The position numbers were made by a program, and so were the translations under genes. Source: Cyclobacteriaceae bacterium (GTDB taxonomy: Bacteria; Bacteroidota; Bacteroidia; Cytophagales; Cyclobacteriaceae). Taken from it: 64,000 bases of DNA. A model generated the notes under the pieces. The model did no database searches. It had not been told where the DNA came from and was given only the letters and a program-made list of their open reading frames with translations. The stretch covers positions 1-64,000 of the forward strand of contig JAEUUI010000015.1 in assembly GCA_016786585.1 (NCBI GenBank), written 5' to 3'. Shown here piece after piece: positions 1-8,089 of the stretch (position 1 is its first letter; each line of letters opens with the position of its first letter).

Positions 1-110
1 ATGATCCGATTGCAAATTCTGTTAAATTGCCCAAGCGACTCGAACACAAGCTCGACAACGATGAGATATTCCGCGACCTGGTGAACGAGTTCCTTACCGT
101 AAAAAAGTGA
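1..110 (+). CDS. C-terminal end of an upstream gene (partial)
   Basis: An open frame runs from base 3 to a TGA at 108-110. It encodes the last 35 residues of a protein whose start lies outside the window, ending in an acidic/basic helix-like tail (...FRDLVNEFLTVKK). Its TGA overlaps the GTG start of the next gene as GTGA, which implies co-transcription and translational coupling. There is too little sequence to assign a family. Confidence 0.6.
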   Translation, partial: DPIANSVKLPKRLEHKLDNDEIFRDLVNEFLTVKK

Positions 111-1099
111 AAATACTCTACGCAATTCAGGGCACCGGCAATGGCCACATCAGCCGTGCCGAAGACATTATTCCGATCCTCCGCGAATATGGCAAGCTCG
201 ATATTTTTGTAAGTGGTGCACAAGCCGATATCAAGCTCGACTATCCGTTGAAATACAAATCCCGGGGGCTTAGCTTTTACTTTGGGAAATCAGGCGGGAT
301 TGATTTGTTTAAAACCTTCAAGCAAAACAGTTCGAAAGAGGTCTACAAGGAGATTAAGAATTTCCCGGTCGATAAGTACGATATCATCATTAACGATTTC
401 GAGCCGATTTCGGCCTGGGCTGCGAAGAAGCGCGAGGTACCCTGTATTTCGTTGAGTCACCAGTCAGCTTTGCTGTCGCCTAATGTACCGCAACCCAAAC
501 ATTTCGATCCAGTAGGTGAGTGGATATTGAAAAATTATGCTCCCGCCAACGCAGCTGTGTCGTTTCACTTTGCCAAGTTCGATGACAACATGTTTACACC
601 GGTGATCCGCTCATCCATCCGTGAGGCGGTGCCAAGCAAGGGCGAGCATTATACCGTTTACCTTCCCGCGTACGATGACCGGAAGCTTGTTCCGTTGCTA
701 ATGAAAGTTCCGAATGTCCGCTGGCATATCTTCTCCAAGCATACGAAGAAGCCGTATCACATTGGGAAACTCTCAGTGTACCCGGTGAATAAAGATGAGT
801 TTGCGGCCAGCCTGTTGTCGTGTAAAGGAATTCTTTGCGGAGCCGGATTTGAAACACCGGCCGAAGCACTGTATCTGGGCAAGAAGCTGCTCGTGGTTCC
901 GATGAAGAAGCAATACGAGCAACACTATAATGCTGCAGCTTTAAAGAGCATTAATGTGCCTGTATTGAAGAATGTCAAGAAAAAACGAATTGATAAAATC
1001 CGTGAGTGGATTGAGTCCGATAAACGTGTTGAAATTACCTACGAAAACACGACCCGTGAGGCAATCGAGAAAGCGTTAAAGCTTGGTGGCTACAAGTAA
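107..1099 (+). CDS. GT-B fold glycosyltransferase-like protein (MJ1255/VC2487-type)
   Basis: This 330-residue protein begins MKILYAIQGTGNGHISRA. The glycine-rich N-terminal loop followed by HISRA is typical of GT-B glycosyltransferases related to the MurG/UGT group, especially the conserved MJ1255/VC2487 family. The C-terminal half carries the matching donor-binding elements: GILCGAGFETPAEALYLGKK followed by a QYEQHYNA segment. It has no signal peptide or membrane segment, so it is probably cytosolic or peripheral, acting on a lipid or other acceptor that cannot be named from sequence. It starts at a GTG that overlaps the TGA of the upstream gene, so the two are coupled. It ends one base before the converging minus-strand gene. 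Fold assignment is firm; substrate is unknown. Confidence 0.75.
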   Translation: MKILYAIQGTGNGHISRAEDIIPILREYGKLDIFVSGAQADIKLDYPLKYKSRGLSFYFGKSGGIDLFKTFKQNSSKEVYKEIKNFPVDKYDIIINDFEPISAWAAKKREVPCISLSHQSALLSPNVPQPKHFDPVGEWILKNYAPANAAVSFHFAKFDDNMFTPVIRSSIREAVPSKGEHYTVYLPAYDDRKLVPLLMKVPNVRWHIFSKHTKKPYHIGKLSVYPVNKDEFAASLLSCKGILCGAGFETPAEALYLGKKLLVVPMKKQYEQHYNAAALKSINVPVLKNVKKKRIDKIREWIESDKRVEITYENTTREAIEKALKLGGYK

Positions 1100-1693
1100 C
1101 TAATCCTCTGTTTCCAGTTTTTCGAGTACCGAGGCAAGCGCATCGTAATTTTTCAGTCCGGGCTTGTCTTCCGTTCCGCCCTGGAGCGCAATTCCCTTTA
1201 TATGTGCGTTGTGAAGCTTGGCATCGTCCGGATTGACCGAATCAATTCTGAGTAAAAGCTTGTATTCCTTAGCCAACGCATCCAGTTGGTCAAGTGGTGT
1301 TGATTCCGGAATAATCAGGTAAGCGATTTGAGGCCGGTGTATACCCAACTCATCTTCGTGTGCTTTGATTTCTTCGTAGGTAGTTGAGACAATGAACGCT
1401 ACGAATGCCGAGTGCAGCTTTTTGATATCTGCGAGTGTTCCTTCAACAAAATCCGGGAGGTAGTTTTGAACAATCGGGGCCAGGTCTTCGTGTTTCTCTA
1501 TCCCGTAAATTTCGGTAACGATGGAAGGCCCGGTGAACCAGCCACGCATTTCGCGGAACAACTCCGGACTTACATAGTTCTCTCTCGTGGCGATCACGCT
1601 AAACCCCAGCATATCCACACTCATGCCAGCACAATAACGTGCATCGCTGAGGTTCGAAATTTTGCCTACCTTAACTAATGTCTTGAGCGCCAT
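1100..1693 (-). CDS. TrpF-like (phosphoribosylanthranilate isomerase fold) protein with altered active site
   Basis: This 197-residue protein resembles TrpF TIM barrels. The N-terminus (LVKVGKISNLSDARYCAGMS, then a VDMLGF stretch) matches the KICGITNLEDA...GADALGF region, and the C-terminus has GGTEDKPGLKNYDAL where TrpF has a SSPGVKD-type phosphate-binding loop. The catalytic Cys of the KxCG motif is absent (KVGK here), so ordinary isomerase activity is doubtful. No other trp gene is nearby; it stands alone, tail-to-tail with the glycosyltransferase. It may be a divergent paralogue with a different role, or it may use other residues. Family call moderate; function unknown. Confidence 0.6.
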   Translation of the reverse strand: MALKTLVKVGKISNLSDARYCAGMSVDMLGFSVIATRENYVSPELFREMRGWFTGPSIVTEIYGIEKHEDLAPIVQNYLPDFVEGTLADIKKLHSAFVAFIVSTTYEEIKAHEDELGIHRPQIAYLIIPESTPLDQLDALAKEYKLLLRIDSVNPDDAKLHNAHIKGIALQGGTEDKPGLKNYDALASVLEKLETED

Positions 1694-1774
1694 ACAGAAT
1701 CGAAAATAAAGAAATAACTTTGTTGCTGTTTACGTTTAAAGATACGGGCGGATTCAGATAAAAGGCTGGTTTGG

Positions 1775-2467
1775 GTGAGAAAATTCTATAAATATCTTTC
1801 GGTGCTTTTGGTGTTGGCGGCTTGTGCCGAGGATGAAACAAAGCCGGTTTCTGATGCCGAGTACTTCCCGCTCCGTAAAGGATTCTACCAGATTTATAAC
1901 GCCAGCGAAACAAACTATTTTAATATCGATGATTCGCAATCGCGCACGTTTCAGTTGAAGACCGAAGTCGTTGATTCATTCCTTAATCAGGAAGGCGGGT
2001 ACACCTATACAATCCACCGGAGTGAAAGAGAAACCCCCTCCGCAGCCTGGACGTTCAAAGATACATGGTCCGTTAGAACGACTCCCGCAAATGTGGTGGT
2101 TTCCGAAGAAAACGTGTCGTATATCAGGATTGCTTTTCCGGCTGTCACAAATCGCGCGTGGGATGGCAACGCGCTGAATAGTTTAGAGGCTGATGAATAT
2201 GTGCTTGCGGCCACAGGGAAAAAGTATCAGCTTGAAAGCGGGGAAGAAGTTGGGCCGTACATCCAGATTGTTCAGGAAGACTCAGCCGACCCGATTACCT
2301 TCATGGACAAGCGGCAGGAGTTTTATGTGCGCAACATTGGCCTTGTGAAACAGGAGTTTACAGATATAATCTATTGCAGCGATGCAGATGATTGCGTGCC
2401 GGGCACGCAGGTTATTGAACGTGGCAGAATTTATGTACAGACGCTGATCGAATATGGGCAGAATTAA
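1775..2467 (+). CDS. Lipoprotein of unknown function
   Basis: This 230-residue protein starts at GTG 1775 with a short basic segment, a hydrophobic stretch and the lipobox LAAC (Cys near residue 17), so it should be lipid-anchored. The mature part is rich in beta-type segments (YFPLRKGFYQIYNASETNYF). A late CSDADDCVPG pair could form a disulphide. No domain is recognised. Its 3' end overlaps the start of the downstream subtilase by 14 bases, so the two are probably co-translated and may act together at the envelope. Confidence 0.7.
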   Translation: MRKFYKYLSVLLVLAACAEDETKPVSDAEYFPLRKGFYQIYNASETNYFNIDDSQSRTFQLKTEVVDSFLNQEGGYTYTIHRSERETPSAAWTFKDTWSVRTTPANVVVSEENVSYIRIAFPAVTNRAWDGNALNSLEADEYVLAATGKKYQLESGEEVGPYIQIVQEDSADPITFMDKRQEFYVRNIGLVKQEFTDIIYCSDADDCVPGTQVIERGRIYVQTLIEYGQN

Positions 2468-4091
2468 ATTCGTGTTATTCTTATTGCTGATCGGTGCCGG
2501 GGTTTCCGAAGCGCAGGTCAACCGATACATGATTTTTTTTACGGATAAAACCGGCACCGGGCATACGGTCGATCATCCCGAAACATTCCTGAACGCACGC
2601 TCCATTCAACGGAGGGTTACCCAGGGCATAGAAGTTATCGCAGAAGATTTGCCTGTGAAAGCTTCATACATTCAGCAAGTCCGTGCAACAGGGGCCACAG
2701 TCTTGTACAAAACAAAATGGATGAACGGGGCCCTGATTGAATGCACGAACGCGCAGCTTGCATCGGTAAATGCACTGGAATTTGTTAAGTCTGGCGATAC
2801 GGAACTTGTGGCACCGGGGGCTACCGGAAGCAAGCAAAAGAAATCACTGAAGTTTGGATTTTCAGGCACAGCAGACGACCTGACTCAGGGTCAGCTCGCC
2901 ATGCTCGGCATCGATGAGATGAATGCCGATGGCTATCATGGTGAAGGAGTTATAGTAGCCGTGATGGATGGAGGTTTTACGGGTGTAAACACCCAAGCGC
3001 CCTTCCAGGAAATTTACAACAACCGCATCAACCAGGATGTGTCGTGGAATTTCGTAACAAACACATCAAATGTTTACCAGGCAAGCTCGCATGGCACGCA
3101 GGTTCTTTCTGTTTTAGGAGTTCAGGCAACGGTAGGGGCCGATCAGTTCTCGGCCGGTGCCTACAAAGCAACCTTTCAGCTTTACGTAACGGAAAACATT
3201 CCGACCGAATATCGCATCGAAGAATACAACTGGCTGTTTGCCGCGGAGCGGGCGGATAGTGCCGGGGTAGATGTGATCAATACTTCATTGGGATACAACA
3301 CGTTCGATGATCCTGCAATGGATTATGAGAAATCCGATATGAACGGGTCTACAGCCGCGATAACACGCGCAGCTCAAATTGCTGCTTCGAAGGGAATCTT
3401 TTTAGTAAACAGTGCGGGCAATTCCGGTAACGACCTGAGCTGGCAAATCATCACTGCCCCGGCGGATGGTGAGGATGTTCTGGCGGTGGGAAATATAAAT
3501 CTGCAGGGTGTACGGAGTTCAACCAGTTCAATCGGGCCTGCGGCCGATGGACGGACAAAGCCGGACGTGGTCGCACTGGGAACAGGGGTAACCGTTATCG
3601 GGTCAAACGGTGCCATTGCCAGCAATAACGGAACTTCTTTTTCCTCGCCATTAACAGCAGGGTTGGTAGCCGGACTTCGTCAGCGTTACCCCGATCTTAC
3701 GCGGGCTGAATTAATGGAAGCCATCCGGATGTCAGCATCGAAGGCATCATCACCGGATAATTTCCTGGGCTATGGTATTCCGCATTACCGGGCTATTGTC
3801 AACTACCTTGAGGTGACAAGTGTTGAACCCGAACAGAACCATTCGCTTGTTATTTTTCCAAACCCGGTAACCGATACATTTACGATCGCGCCGCGCAAAC
3901 CGGCTGTAGTTCAATTGAGCCAGATGGCGATCGTTAACGCGCAAGGGCAGGTTGTCGCGAACAACCCGCTTACATATAACTGGCCGGATAATTCATACTC
4001 GGTGAATATCGGAAATTTCCTTCCCGGTGTTTACTTCCTCACGGTGCGGATCGGAAGCCGGTACGAGACGTACAAGCTGATCAAGATATAA
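2454..4091 (+). CDS. Secreted S8 (subtilisin-like) serine peptidase with T9SS sorting domain
   Basis: This 545-residue secreted peptidase has a signal peptide (hydrophobic residues 5-20, cleavage near SEA-QVN). The catalytic triad is visible as D172 (VAVMDGG), H213 (SSHGTQV) and S395 (NGTSFSSP), with the oxyanion Asn at N323 (NSAGNSG). The N-terminal part (residues about 22-115) resembles an inhibitor/propeptide region. The last ~75 residues form a type A T9SS C-terminal sorting domain that opens with VIFPNPVTDTF and ends in YKLIKI. The protein is therefore predicted to cross the outer membrane by the type IX system and be surface-attached or released. It overlaps the preceding lipoprotein gene by 14 bases. 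Confidence 0.92.
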   Translation: MGRIKFVLFLLLIGAGVSEAQVNRYMIFFTDKTGTGHTVDHPETFLNARSIQRRVTQGIEVIAEDLPVKASYIQQVRATGATVLYKTKWMNGALIECTNAQLASVNALEFVKSGDTELVAPGATGSKQKKSLKFGFSGTADDLTQGQLAMLGIDEMNADGYHGEGVIVAVMDGGFTGVNTQAPFQEIYNNRINQDVSWNFVTNTSNVYQASSHGTQVLSVLGVQATVGADQFSAGAYKATFQLYVTENIPTEYRIEEYNWLFAAERADSAGVDVINTSLGYNTFDDPAMDYEKSDMNGSTAAITRAAQIAASKGIFLVNSAGNSGNDLSWQIITAPADGEDVLAVGNINLQGVRSSTSSIGPAADGRTKPDVVALGTGVTVIGSNGAIASNNGTSFSSPLTAGLVAGLRQRYPDLTRAELMEAIRMSASKASSPDNFLGYGIPHYRAIVNYLEVTSVEPEQNHSLVIFPNPVTDTFTIAPRKPAVVQLSQMAIVNAQGQVVANNPLTYNWPDNSYSVNIGNFLPGVYFLTVRIGSRYETYKLIKI

Positions 4092-4126
4092 ATCAGGCGG
4101 CCCTGCGAAACCCCGTTTGAGGGGAT

Positions 4127-4134
4127 TATATTTG
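4127..4134 (+). promoter_or_regulatory. Bacteroidota -7 box upstream of rpe
   Basis: TATATTTG matches the Bacteroidota -7 consensus TAnnTTTG exactly and lies 16 bases upstream of the rpe ATG, giving a very short leader. No convincing -33 TTG is seen at the expected spacing. A weak CCCC-loop-GGGG hairpin (4111-4124) just before it may end the subtilase transcript. Confidence 0.4.
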
Positions 4135-4149
4135 CGTAAATTTTAGTGC

Positions 4150-4803
4150 ATGAGCAAGTTAATCATCGCTCCGTCAATCCTGGCGGCTGATTTTGCAAAT
4201 CTGGAACGGGAAGTAAAAATGCTGAACGAAAGCGAGGCCGACTGGATTCATGTCGATATCATGGATGGCGAATTTGTTCCGAACATTTCATTCGGAATTC
4301 CGGTCACAGAAGCCATCAAGCGTCACGCAAAAAAACCGCTGGACGTTCATTTGATGATTGTTCACCCCGAACGATACGTGGAAGCCTTTCACAAAGCAGG
4401 CGCTGAGATCATTTCCGTTCACATAGAAGCATGTAATCACCTGCATCGCAACATTCAGCAGATTAAAGCGCTGGGCTGCAAGGCAGGGGTTGCCATTAAC
4501 CCGCACACGTCTGTTGCTGCACTTGAAAATACCATTGCCGATATCGACCTGATCTGTATGATGTCGGTGAACCCGGGATTTGGCGGCCAGAAGTTTATTG
4601 AAGGTACGTATCAGAAAGTGAAGCAGTTGAAAGAGCTGATCCGTAAAACCGGTTCGAAAGCGCTGATCGAAATTGATGGTGGAGTAAACCTTACGAACGC
4701 AAAGCCGTTGAAGGAAGCCGGTGCTGATGCCCTGGTGGCGGGAAATTTTGTGTTTAGCGCAAGTGATCCGAAATCGGTCATCAGCCAGCTGAAAAGTGTT
4801 TAG
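4150..4803 (+). CDS. rpe: Ribulose-phosphate 3-epimerase
   Basis: This enzyme interconverts ribulose 5-phosphate and xylulose 5-phosphate in the cytosolic pentose phosphate pathway. The 217-residue length is normal. Diagnostic motifs are IAPSILAADF at the start, the metal/catalytic HVDIMDG (H34, D36), LDVHLMI (H67), the loop MSVNPGFGGQKF, and IEIDGGVN with the second catalytic Asp. The phosphate-binding end is present (DALVAGNFVFSA). It has its own -7 box and is followed after about 50 bases by the LpoB-like gene. Confidence 0.97.
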   Translation: MSKLIIAPSILAADFANLEREVKMLNESEADWIHVDIMDGEFVPNISFGIPVTEAIKRHAKKPLDVHLMIVHPERYVEAFHKAGAEIISVHIEACNHLHRNIQQIKALGCKAGVAINPHTSVAALENTIADIDLICMMSVNPGFGGQKFIEGTYQKVKQLKELIRKTGSKALIEIDGGVNLTNAKPLKEAGADALVAGNFVFSASDPKSVISQLKSV

Positions 4804-4854
4804 CCAACCCGGCAAGGTTTTTGATTTTATCGATATAACCCTCAATTCTGCACT

Positions 4855-5433
4855 ATGAAACGCGCGTTGTTGCTTTCGTTACTATCTGTTTTTGTTTTTG
4901 CTTCCTGTTCGCGGACTGTAACCCGCATTAATCCCTCAACGGAAATAGACCTGAGCGGTCGCTGGAATGATACCGATTCCCGAAAAGTGGCGGATCAGAT
5001 GATTGAAGACCTTTTCACCTCCGATGCATTTAAGAAATATGCTGAGAAGTTGGGCCACAAGCCTGTCGTTGTAATGGGTATGATCAAGAACAAAACCAGC
5101 GAGCACATTGATGCCGGTAATTACATTAAGAAATTCGAAATGGTGATTCTGAATTCGGGCCTGGCAGAGTTGGTAGAATCGGACGAATTCCGTGATAAAC
5201 TCCGAAAAGAACGTGCTGAACAGCAGGACTTTGCTGATCCAGCCACGGTAGCCGCCTGGGGCAAGGAGCAAGGAGCCGATGTAATGTTGTTCGGGGAAAT
5301 GAATTCCGAAACTGATACGTATAACAATAAACGTGTCGTGAATTACCAGACAACGTTATTCCTGACCGACATCGAAACAAATAAGCGAATCTGGCTTGGT
5401 CAGAACGAGATCAAGAAATTCGTTAAAAACTAA
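4855..5433 (+). CDS. LpoB-like lipoprotein (penicillin-binding protein activator type)
   Basis: This 192-residue lipoprotein has a classic lipobox (FASC, Cys at about 19). The mature domain resembles the LpoB family: DLSGRWNDTDSRKVADQMI, then a VVMGMIKNKTSEHID strand, and the GADVMLFGEM...TLFLTDIETNKRIW core. In Proteobacteria LpoB activates PBP1b from the outer membrane. In Bacteroidota the homologue's partner is not established, so the role in wall synthesis is inferred. It lies 9 bases upstream of a COG3014 lipoprotein, a pairing I recognise from other genomes, which suggests a shared envelope function. Confidence 0.8.
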   Translation: MKRALLLSLLSVFVFASCSRTVTRINPSTEIDLSGRWNDTDSRKVADQMIEDLFTSDAFKKYAEKLGHKPVVVMGMIKNKTSEHIDAGNYIKKFEMVILNSGLAELVESDEFRDKLRKERAEQQDFADPATVAAWGKEQGADVMLFGEMNSETDTYNNKRVVNYQTTLFLTDIETNKRIWLGQNEIKKFVKN

Positions 5434-5442
5434 ATTTCAGTC

Positions 5443-6834
5443 ATGCTGAGAAAGTCCGCGATCATCGTCAGTTTGATGATGCTGGTTTCAGCATGCGCTT
5501 CGTTTTATGAAGTCAGCCATAACTTCAACGAGCAGTTTGAAAGCGGCAACATCGATCAGGCAATTACCGAACTCAAGAGCGATAAACAATATCAAAAATC
5601 CAACGTCCAGCTTTTGTATTACCTGAATCTTGGCTTGTTGCGATCCATGAAGGGCGATTACATCAAAAGCAACAAAGCGTTCGAGAAGGCATACATTTTT
5701 GGGGAAGATTACAAAGTTAATTATCTCGCGGAAGCGGCCTCTTACCTGACGAATCCAACAATTACAATGTACCGCGGTGAAGATCATGAACACCTGATGC
5801 CGCTGTATTATAAAGCGCTCAACTTTCTGAAGATGAGCCAGTATGAAGATGCGCTGGTCGAGTGCAGACGCCTTAACATCCGGCTTCAGCAGCTGTCAGA
5901 CAAATATAAAAACCCGAGAAGGTATCAGCGCGATGCGTTCATCCATAACCTGATGGGCATTATTTATCAGGCAAACGGTGATTGGAACAATGCCTTTATC
6001 GCGTATCGTAATGCGCTCGAAATTTATAATGACGACTATACAACCATGTTCAATCTGTCAGCGCCCGATCAACTCAAAAAAGATCTGCTGATAAGCGCCT
6101 GGCGGATGGGTTTCACGGAAGAGTATAACACCTATCGCGATCAGTTTGGCTGGAGTGATTTCGATCCTGCCAATCAGCCCGATGCTGATCTTGTCTTCTT
6201 TTGGCATAATGGTCTTGGCCCGGTTAAGAATGAATGGAGCATCAACTTCGCGATAACCCGGGGATCGGATAACCTGTTCGTCCTCGAGAACGAAGGGCAA
6301 ACCATGAGCTTTCCCTTTCATGTGTACGACAAAGATGATCGGTCGAGCCTGAGCGACCTGCGCATGTTCCGGGTGGCGTTTCCGAAGTATGTTGAACGGC
6401 CGTTGTATTTCAGCCGGGGTTCTGTTTCCACCGAAGGGGACACCTATCAGCTTGAAGTTGCAGAAGACATCAATAGGATAGCTTTCAAAAGCCTGGAAGA
6501 CCGCATGGCCCTGGAGTTCAGTAAAACCCTGATCCGCGCTGCACTCAAGAAGGCAGCGGAAGAGAGTCTCCGCAAGGAAAGTAAGGGCTGGGGGGCCGTT
6601 CTGGGGGCTGTAAACGCCTTTACCGAGAAGGCTGACACCCGCAACTGGCAGACGCTTCCCCACAGCATTGCATACACCCGGGTTCCGCTTCACGAAGGCA
6701 CCAATCAGACCACGGTCACACTTACCACTCCGGATGGCCGGCAATCGCAATACCCGTTTACGTACAACGTGAAGAAAGGCCAGACACTATTCCATACGTT
6801 TACATCGTTAGAGGCAAAACCTGCAGGCTACTAG
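5443..6834 (+). CDS. COG3014-family lipoprotein with TPR-like repeats
   Basis: This 463-residue lipoprotein (lipobox VSAC, Cys at about 18) has TPR-like helical repeats over residues 25-200 (LLYYLNLGLLRSMKGDYIKS, NGDWNNAFIAYRNALEI). A C-terminal beta-rich region follows and ends with a TLTTPDGRQSQYPF segment. Its organisation matches the uncharacterised COG3014 family, which is often encoded beside LpoB-like lipoproteins, as it is here. It is probably periplasmic and membrane-anchored, acting as a scaffold in wall or outer-membrane assembly. That role is inferred from context only. Confidence 0.75.
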   Translation: MLRKSAIIVSLMMLVSACASFYEVSHNFNEQFESGNIDQAITELKSDKQYQKSNVQLLYYLNLGLLRSMKGDYIKSNKAFEKAYIFGEDYKVNYLAEAASYLTNPTITMYRGEDHEHLMPLYYKALNFLKMSQYEDALVECRRLNIRLQQLSDKYKNPRRYQRDAFIHNLMGIIYQANGDWNNAFIAYRNALEIYNDDYTTMFNLSAPDQLKKDLLISAWRMGFTEEYNTYRDQFGWSDFDPANQPDADLVFFWHNGLGPVKNEWSINFAITRGSDNLFVLENEGQTMSFPFHVYDKDDRSSLSDLRMFRVAFPKYVERPLYFSRGSVSTEGDTYQLEVAEDINRIAFKSLEDRMALEFSKTLIRAALKKAAEESLRKESKGWGAVLGAVNAFTEKADTRNWQTLPHSIAYTRVPLHEGTNQTTVTLTTPDGRQSQYPFTYNVKKGQTLFHTFTSLEAKPAGY

Positions 6835-6949
6835 CGGTAGGACAATAGCGTGAATTAGCGTATTTTTAGGGTTTTGGTGCAGAAAAAGTTCAAAAGCAAC
6901 GCGTGAACAGCTTGTCGGTCAATCTTCAGTTTTCAATTCTTTCCCAGGC

Positions 6950-7978
6950 TTGATCCGGACGTATACAATACTAACCCTGCTGGCCTGCCTGTGCAGTGCA
7001 AACATCGCTTTCTCGCAAGACAAGGATAAGGATAACAGCATTCCGCTGGATCACTTTTATGTTGATCGTAAGGGGCCGGGAATCCGGAAGCTCCTGAGCA
7101 AATTCACCATCGGCTTAAGTACCGGTTATGGCGCAACAACATTCAAGCATGAGCTTGATGGCTACGGCATTTATCAGCCTGCATCCGGGCAACCGATCGT
7201 GTTCAATCCGGATGTTCCGACCGTTGGTTTTACAAACTGGTTTAACCGGGTAGACACAACAACGCTTGCAATTAATCCGGCTGACTTTGCCGTTAACTCC
7301 GACACCGCAAAGATTGGTTTTAAAAGCAAGTCATTTAACATTCCGCTTAAGCTTACGATCCATTACGAATTTCTGAAACGTTACCGGGTAGGGTTGGGGT
7401 ACTCGCTGGAGTTTACCAAGGTCAAACCCTTCGAGCCACTCAGCTACGACAAACAGCTTAATAACTTCAAACCCGATGTGTCATCCTTCATGCTTCAAAA
7501 GTATTTTGTGATGCTTGGCGGATCGGTTTACCGGTACGAAAATTACCTGCTCACCATCGATGCAAACATTGGGGGATACGGACTCGGAAAGAAGTTCGAT
7601 AAGGGGAATATTACCCGGGGAATTTACTTCAACCTGGGAGCTACAGTGGAGCGTGAGATGTCGGAGTATTTCCGGGTGTTTATCCGGCCTTCGTACGAGT
7701 TCAAAACCTTCAAGCTCGCGAGCCTTGCCGGAAGCCCGGAGTTCAAGCACAAAATGAATGCATTTTACGTGAACGTGGGGGTATCGTATCGTTTACCTGA
7801 GTTAAGAAAGTGCTATAACAAGCAGTGCAGCATACAAATTAACCATGCACACGGAAACCGGGAGTATCGGAGCCGAAGGCATCCGATCTACAAAAAGCAG
7901 AACCCGCACTACGGAGAAAACTACCCGGAGCTGATCAAGTACAAGGGCAAAAACAAGCGCAAATTAAATCCTTACTAG
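6950..7978 (+). CDS. Outer-membrane beta-barrel-type protein
   Basis: This 342-residue protein has a signal peptide (hydrophobic 4-20, cleavage near AFS-QDK). The rest alternates glycine/aromatic strands typical of outer-membrane barrels (FTIGLSTGYGATTF, YRVGLGYSLEFTKV, FVMLGGSVYRYENY, FRVFIRPSYEFKTF, FYVNVGVSYRLPE). It ends with an unusually basic, Arg/Lys/Tyr-rich tail of about 40 residues that should lie in the periplasm. The start is a TTG at 6950; the frame is open upstream but offers no better start, and the signal peptide fits this position. Substrate or function is unknown. Confidence 0.7.
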   Translation: MIRTYTILTLLACLCSANIAFSQDKDKDNSIPLDHFYVDRKGPGIRKLLSKFTIGLSTGYGATTFKHELDGYGIYQPASGQPIVFNPDVPTVGFTNWFNRVDTTTLAINPADFAVNSDTAKIGFKSKSFNIPLKLTIHYEFLKRYRVGLGYSLEFTKVKPFEPLSYDKQLNNFKPDVSSFMLQKYFVMLGGSVYRYENYLLTIDANIGGYGLGKKFDKGNITRGIYFNLGATVEREMSEYFRVFIRPSYEFKTFKLASLAGSPEFKHKMNAFYVNVGVSYRLPELRKCYNKQCSIQINHAHGNREYRSRRHPIYKKQNPHYGENYPELIKYKGKNKRKLNPY

Positions 7979-7988
7979 GCGACATTTT

Positions 7989-8022
7989 TTGACCGGTTTT
8001 CGGTCGGAATTTGGTATCTTGC
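7989..8022 (+). promoter_or_regulatory. Candidate gyrA promoter
   Basis: A TTGAC at 7989 and TATCTTGC at 8015-8022 resemble the Bacteroidota -33 TTG and -7 TAnnTTTG boxes. Spacing is 23 bases, with one mismatch in the -7 box. A start of transcription about seven bases downstream would fall at the left edge of the long palindrome at 8029. A small hairpin (GACCG/CGGTC, 7991-8005) overlaps the -33 region. Confidence 0.35.
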
Positions 8023-8028
8023 GTCAAT

Positions 8029-8058
8029 CGTAGAGACGCGAATTTTCGCGTCTCTACG
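8029..8058. repeat. Perfect 14-bp-arm palindrome in the gyrA leader
   Basis: The arms CGTAGAGACGCGAA (8029-8042) and their exact reverse complement (8045-8058) are separated by TT. The element sits between the candidate gyrA promoter and the gyrA ATG (8090), so it would be transcribed as a strong hairpin in the 5' leader. The GTAGAGACG...CGTCTCTAC ends resemble short REP/MITE-like palindromes that I recall from cyanobacterial and Bacteroidota genomes. It is not followed by a T-tract, so it is not a typical terminator. Confidence 0.6.
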
Positions 8059-8089
8059 CGTTAAGAAACAATTCAAAAAAGCGTTTTAA

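Noticed and set aside
8029-8058. Palindrome as a terminator of the preceding outer-membrane protein gene
   Set aside because: No T-tract follows and it lies downstream of a promoter-like sequence, so a leader hairpin or dispersed repeat fits better.
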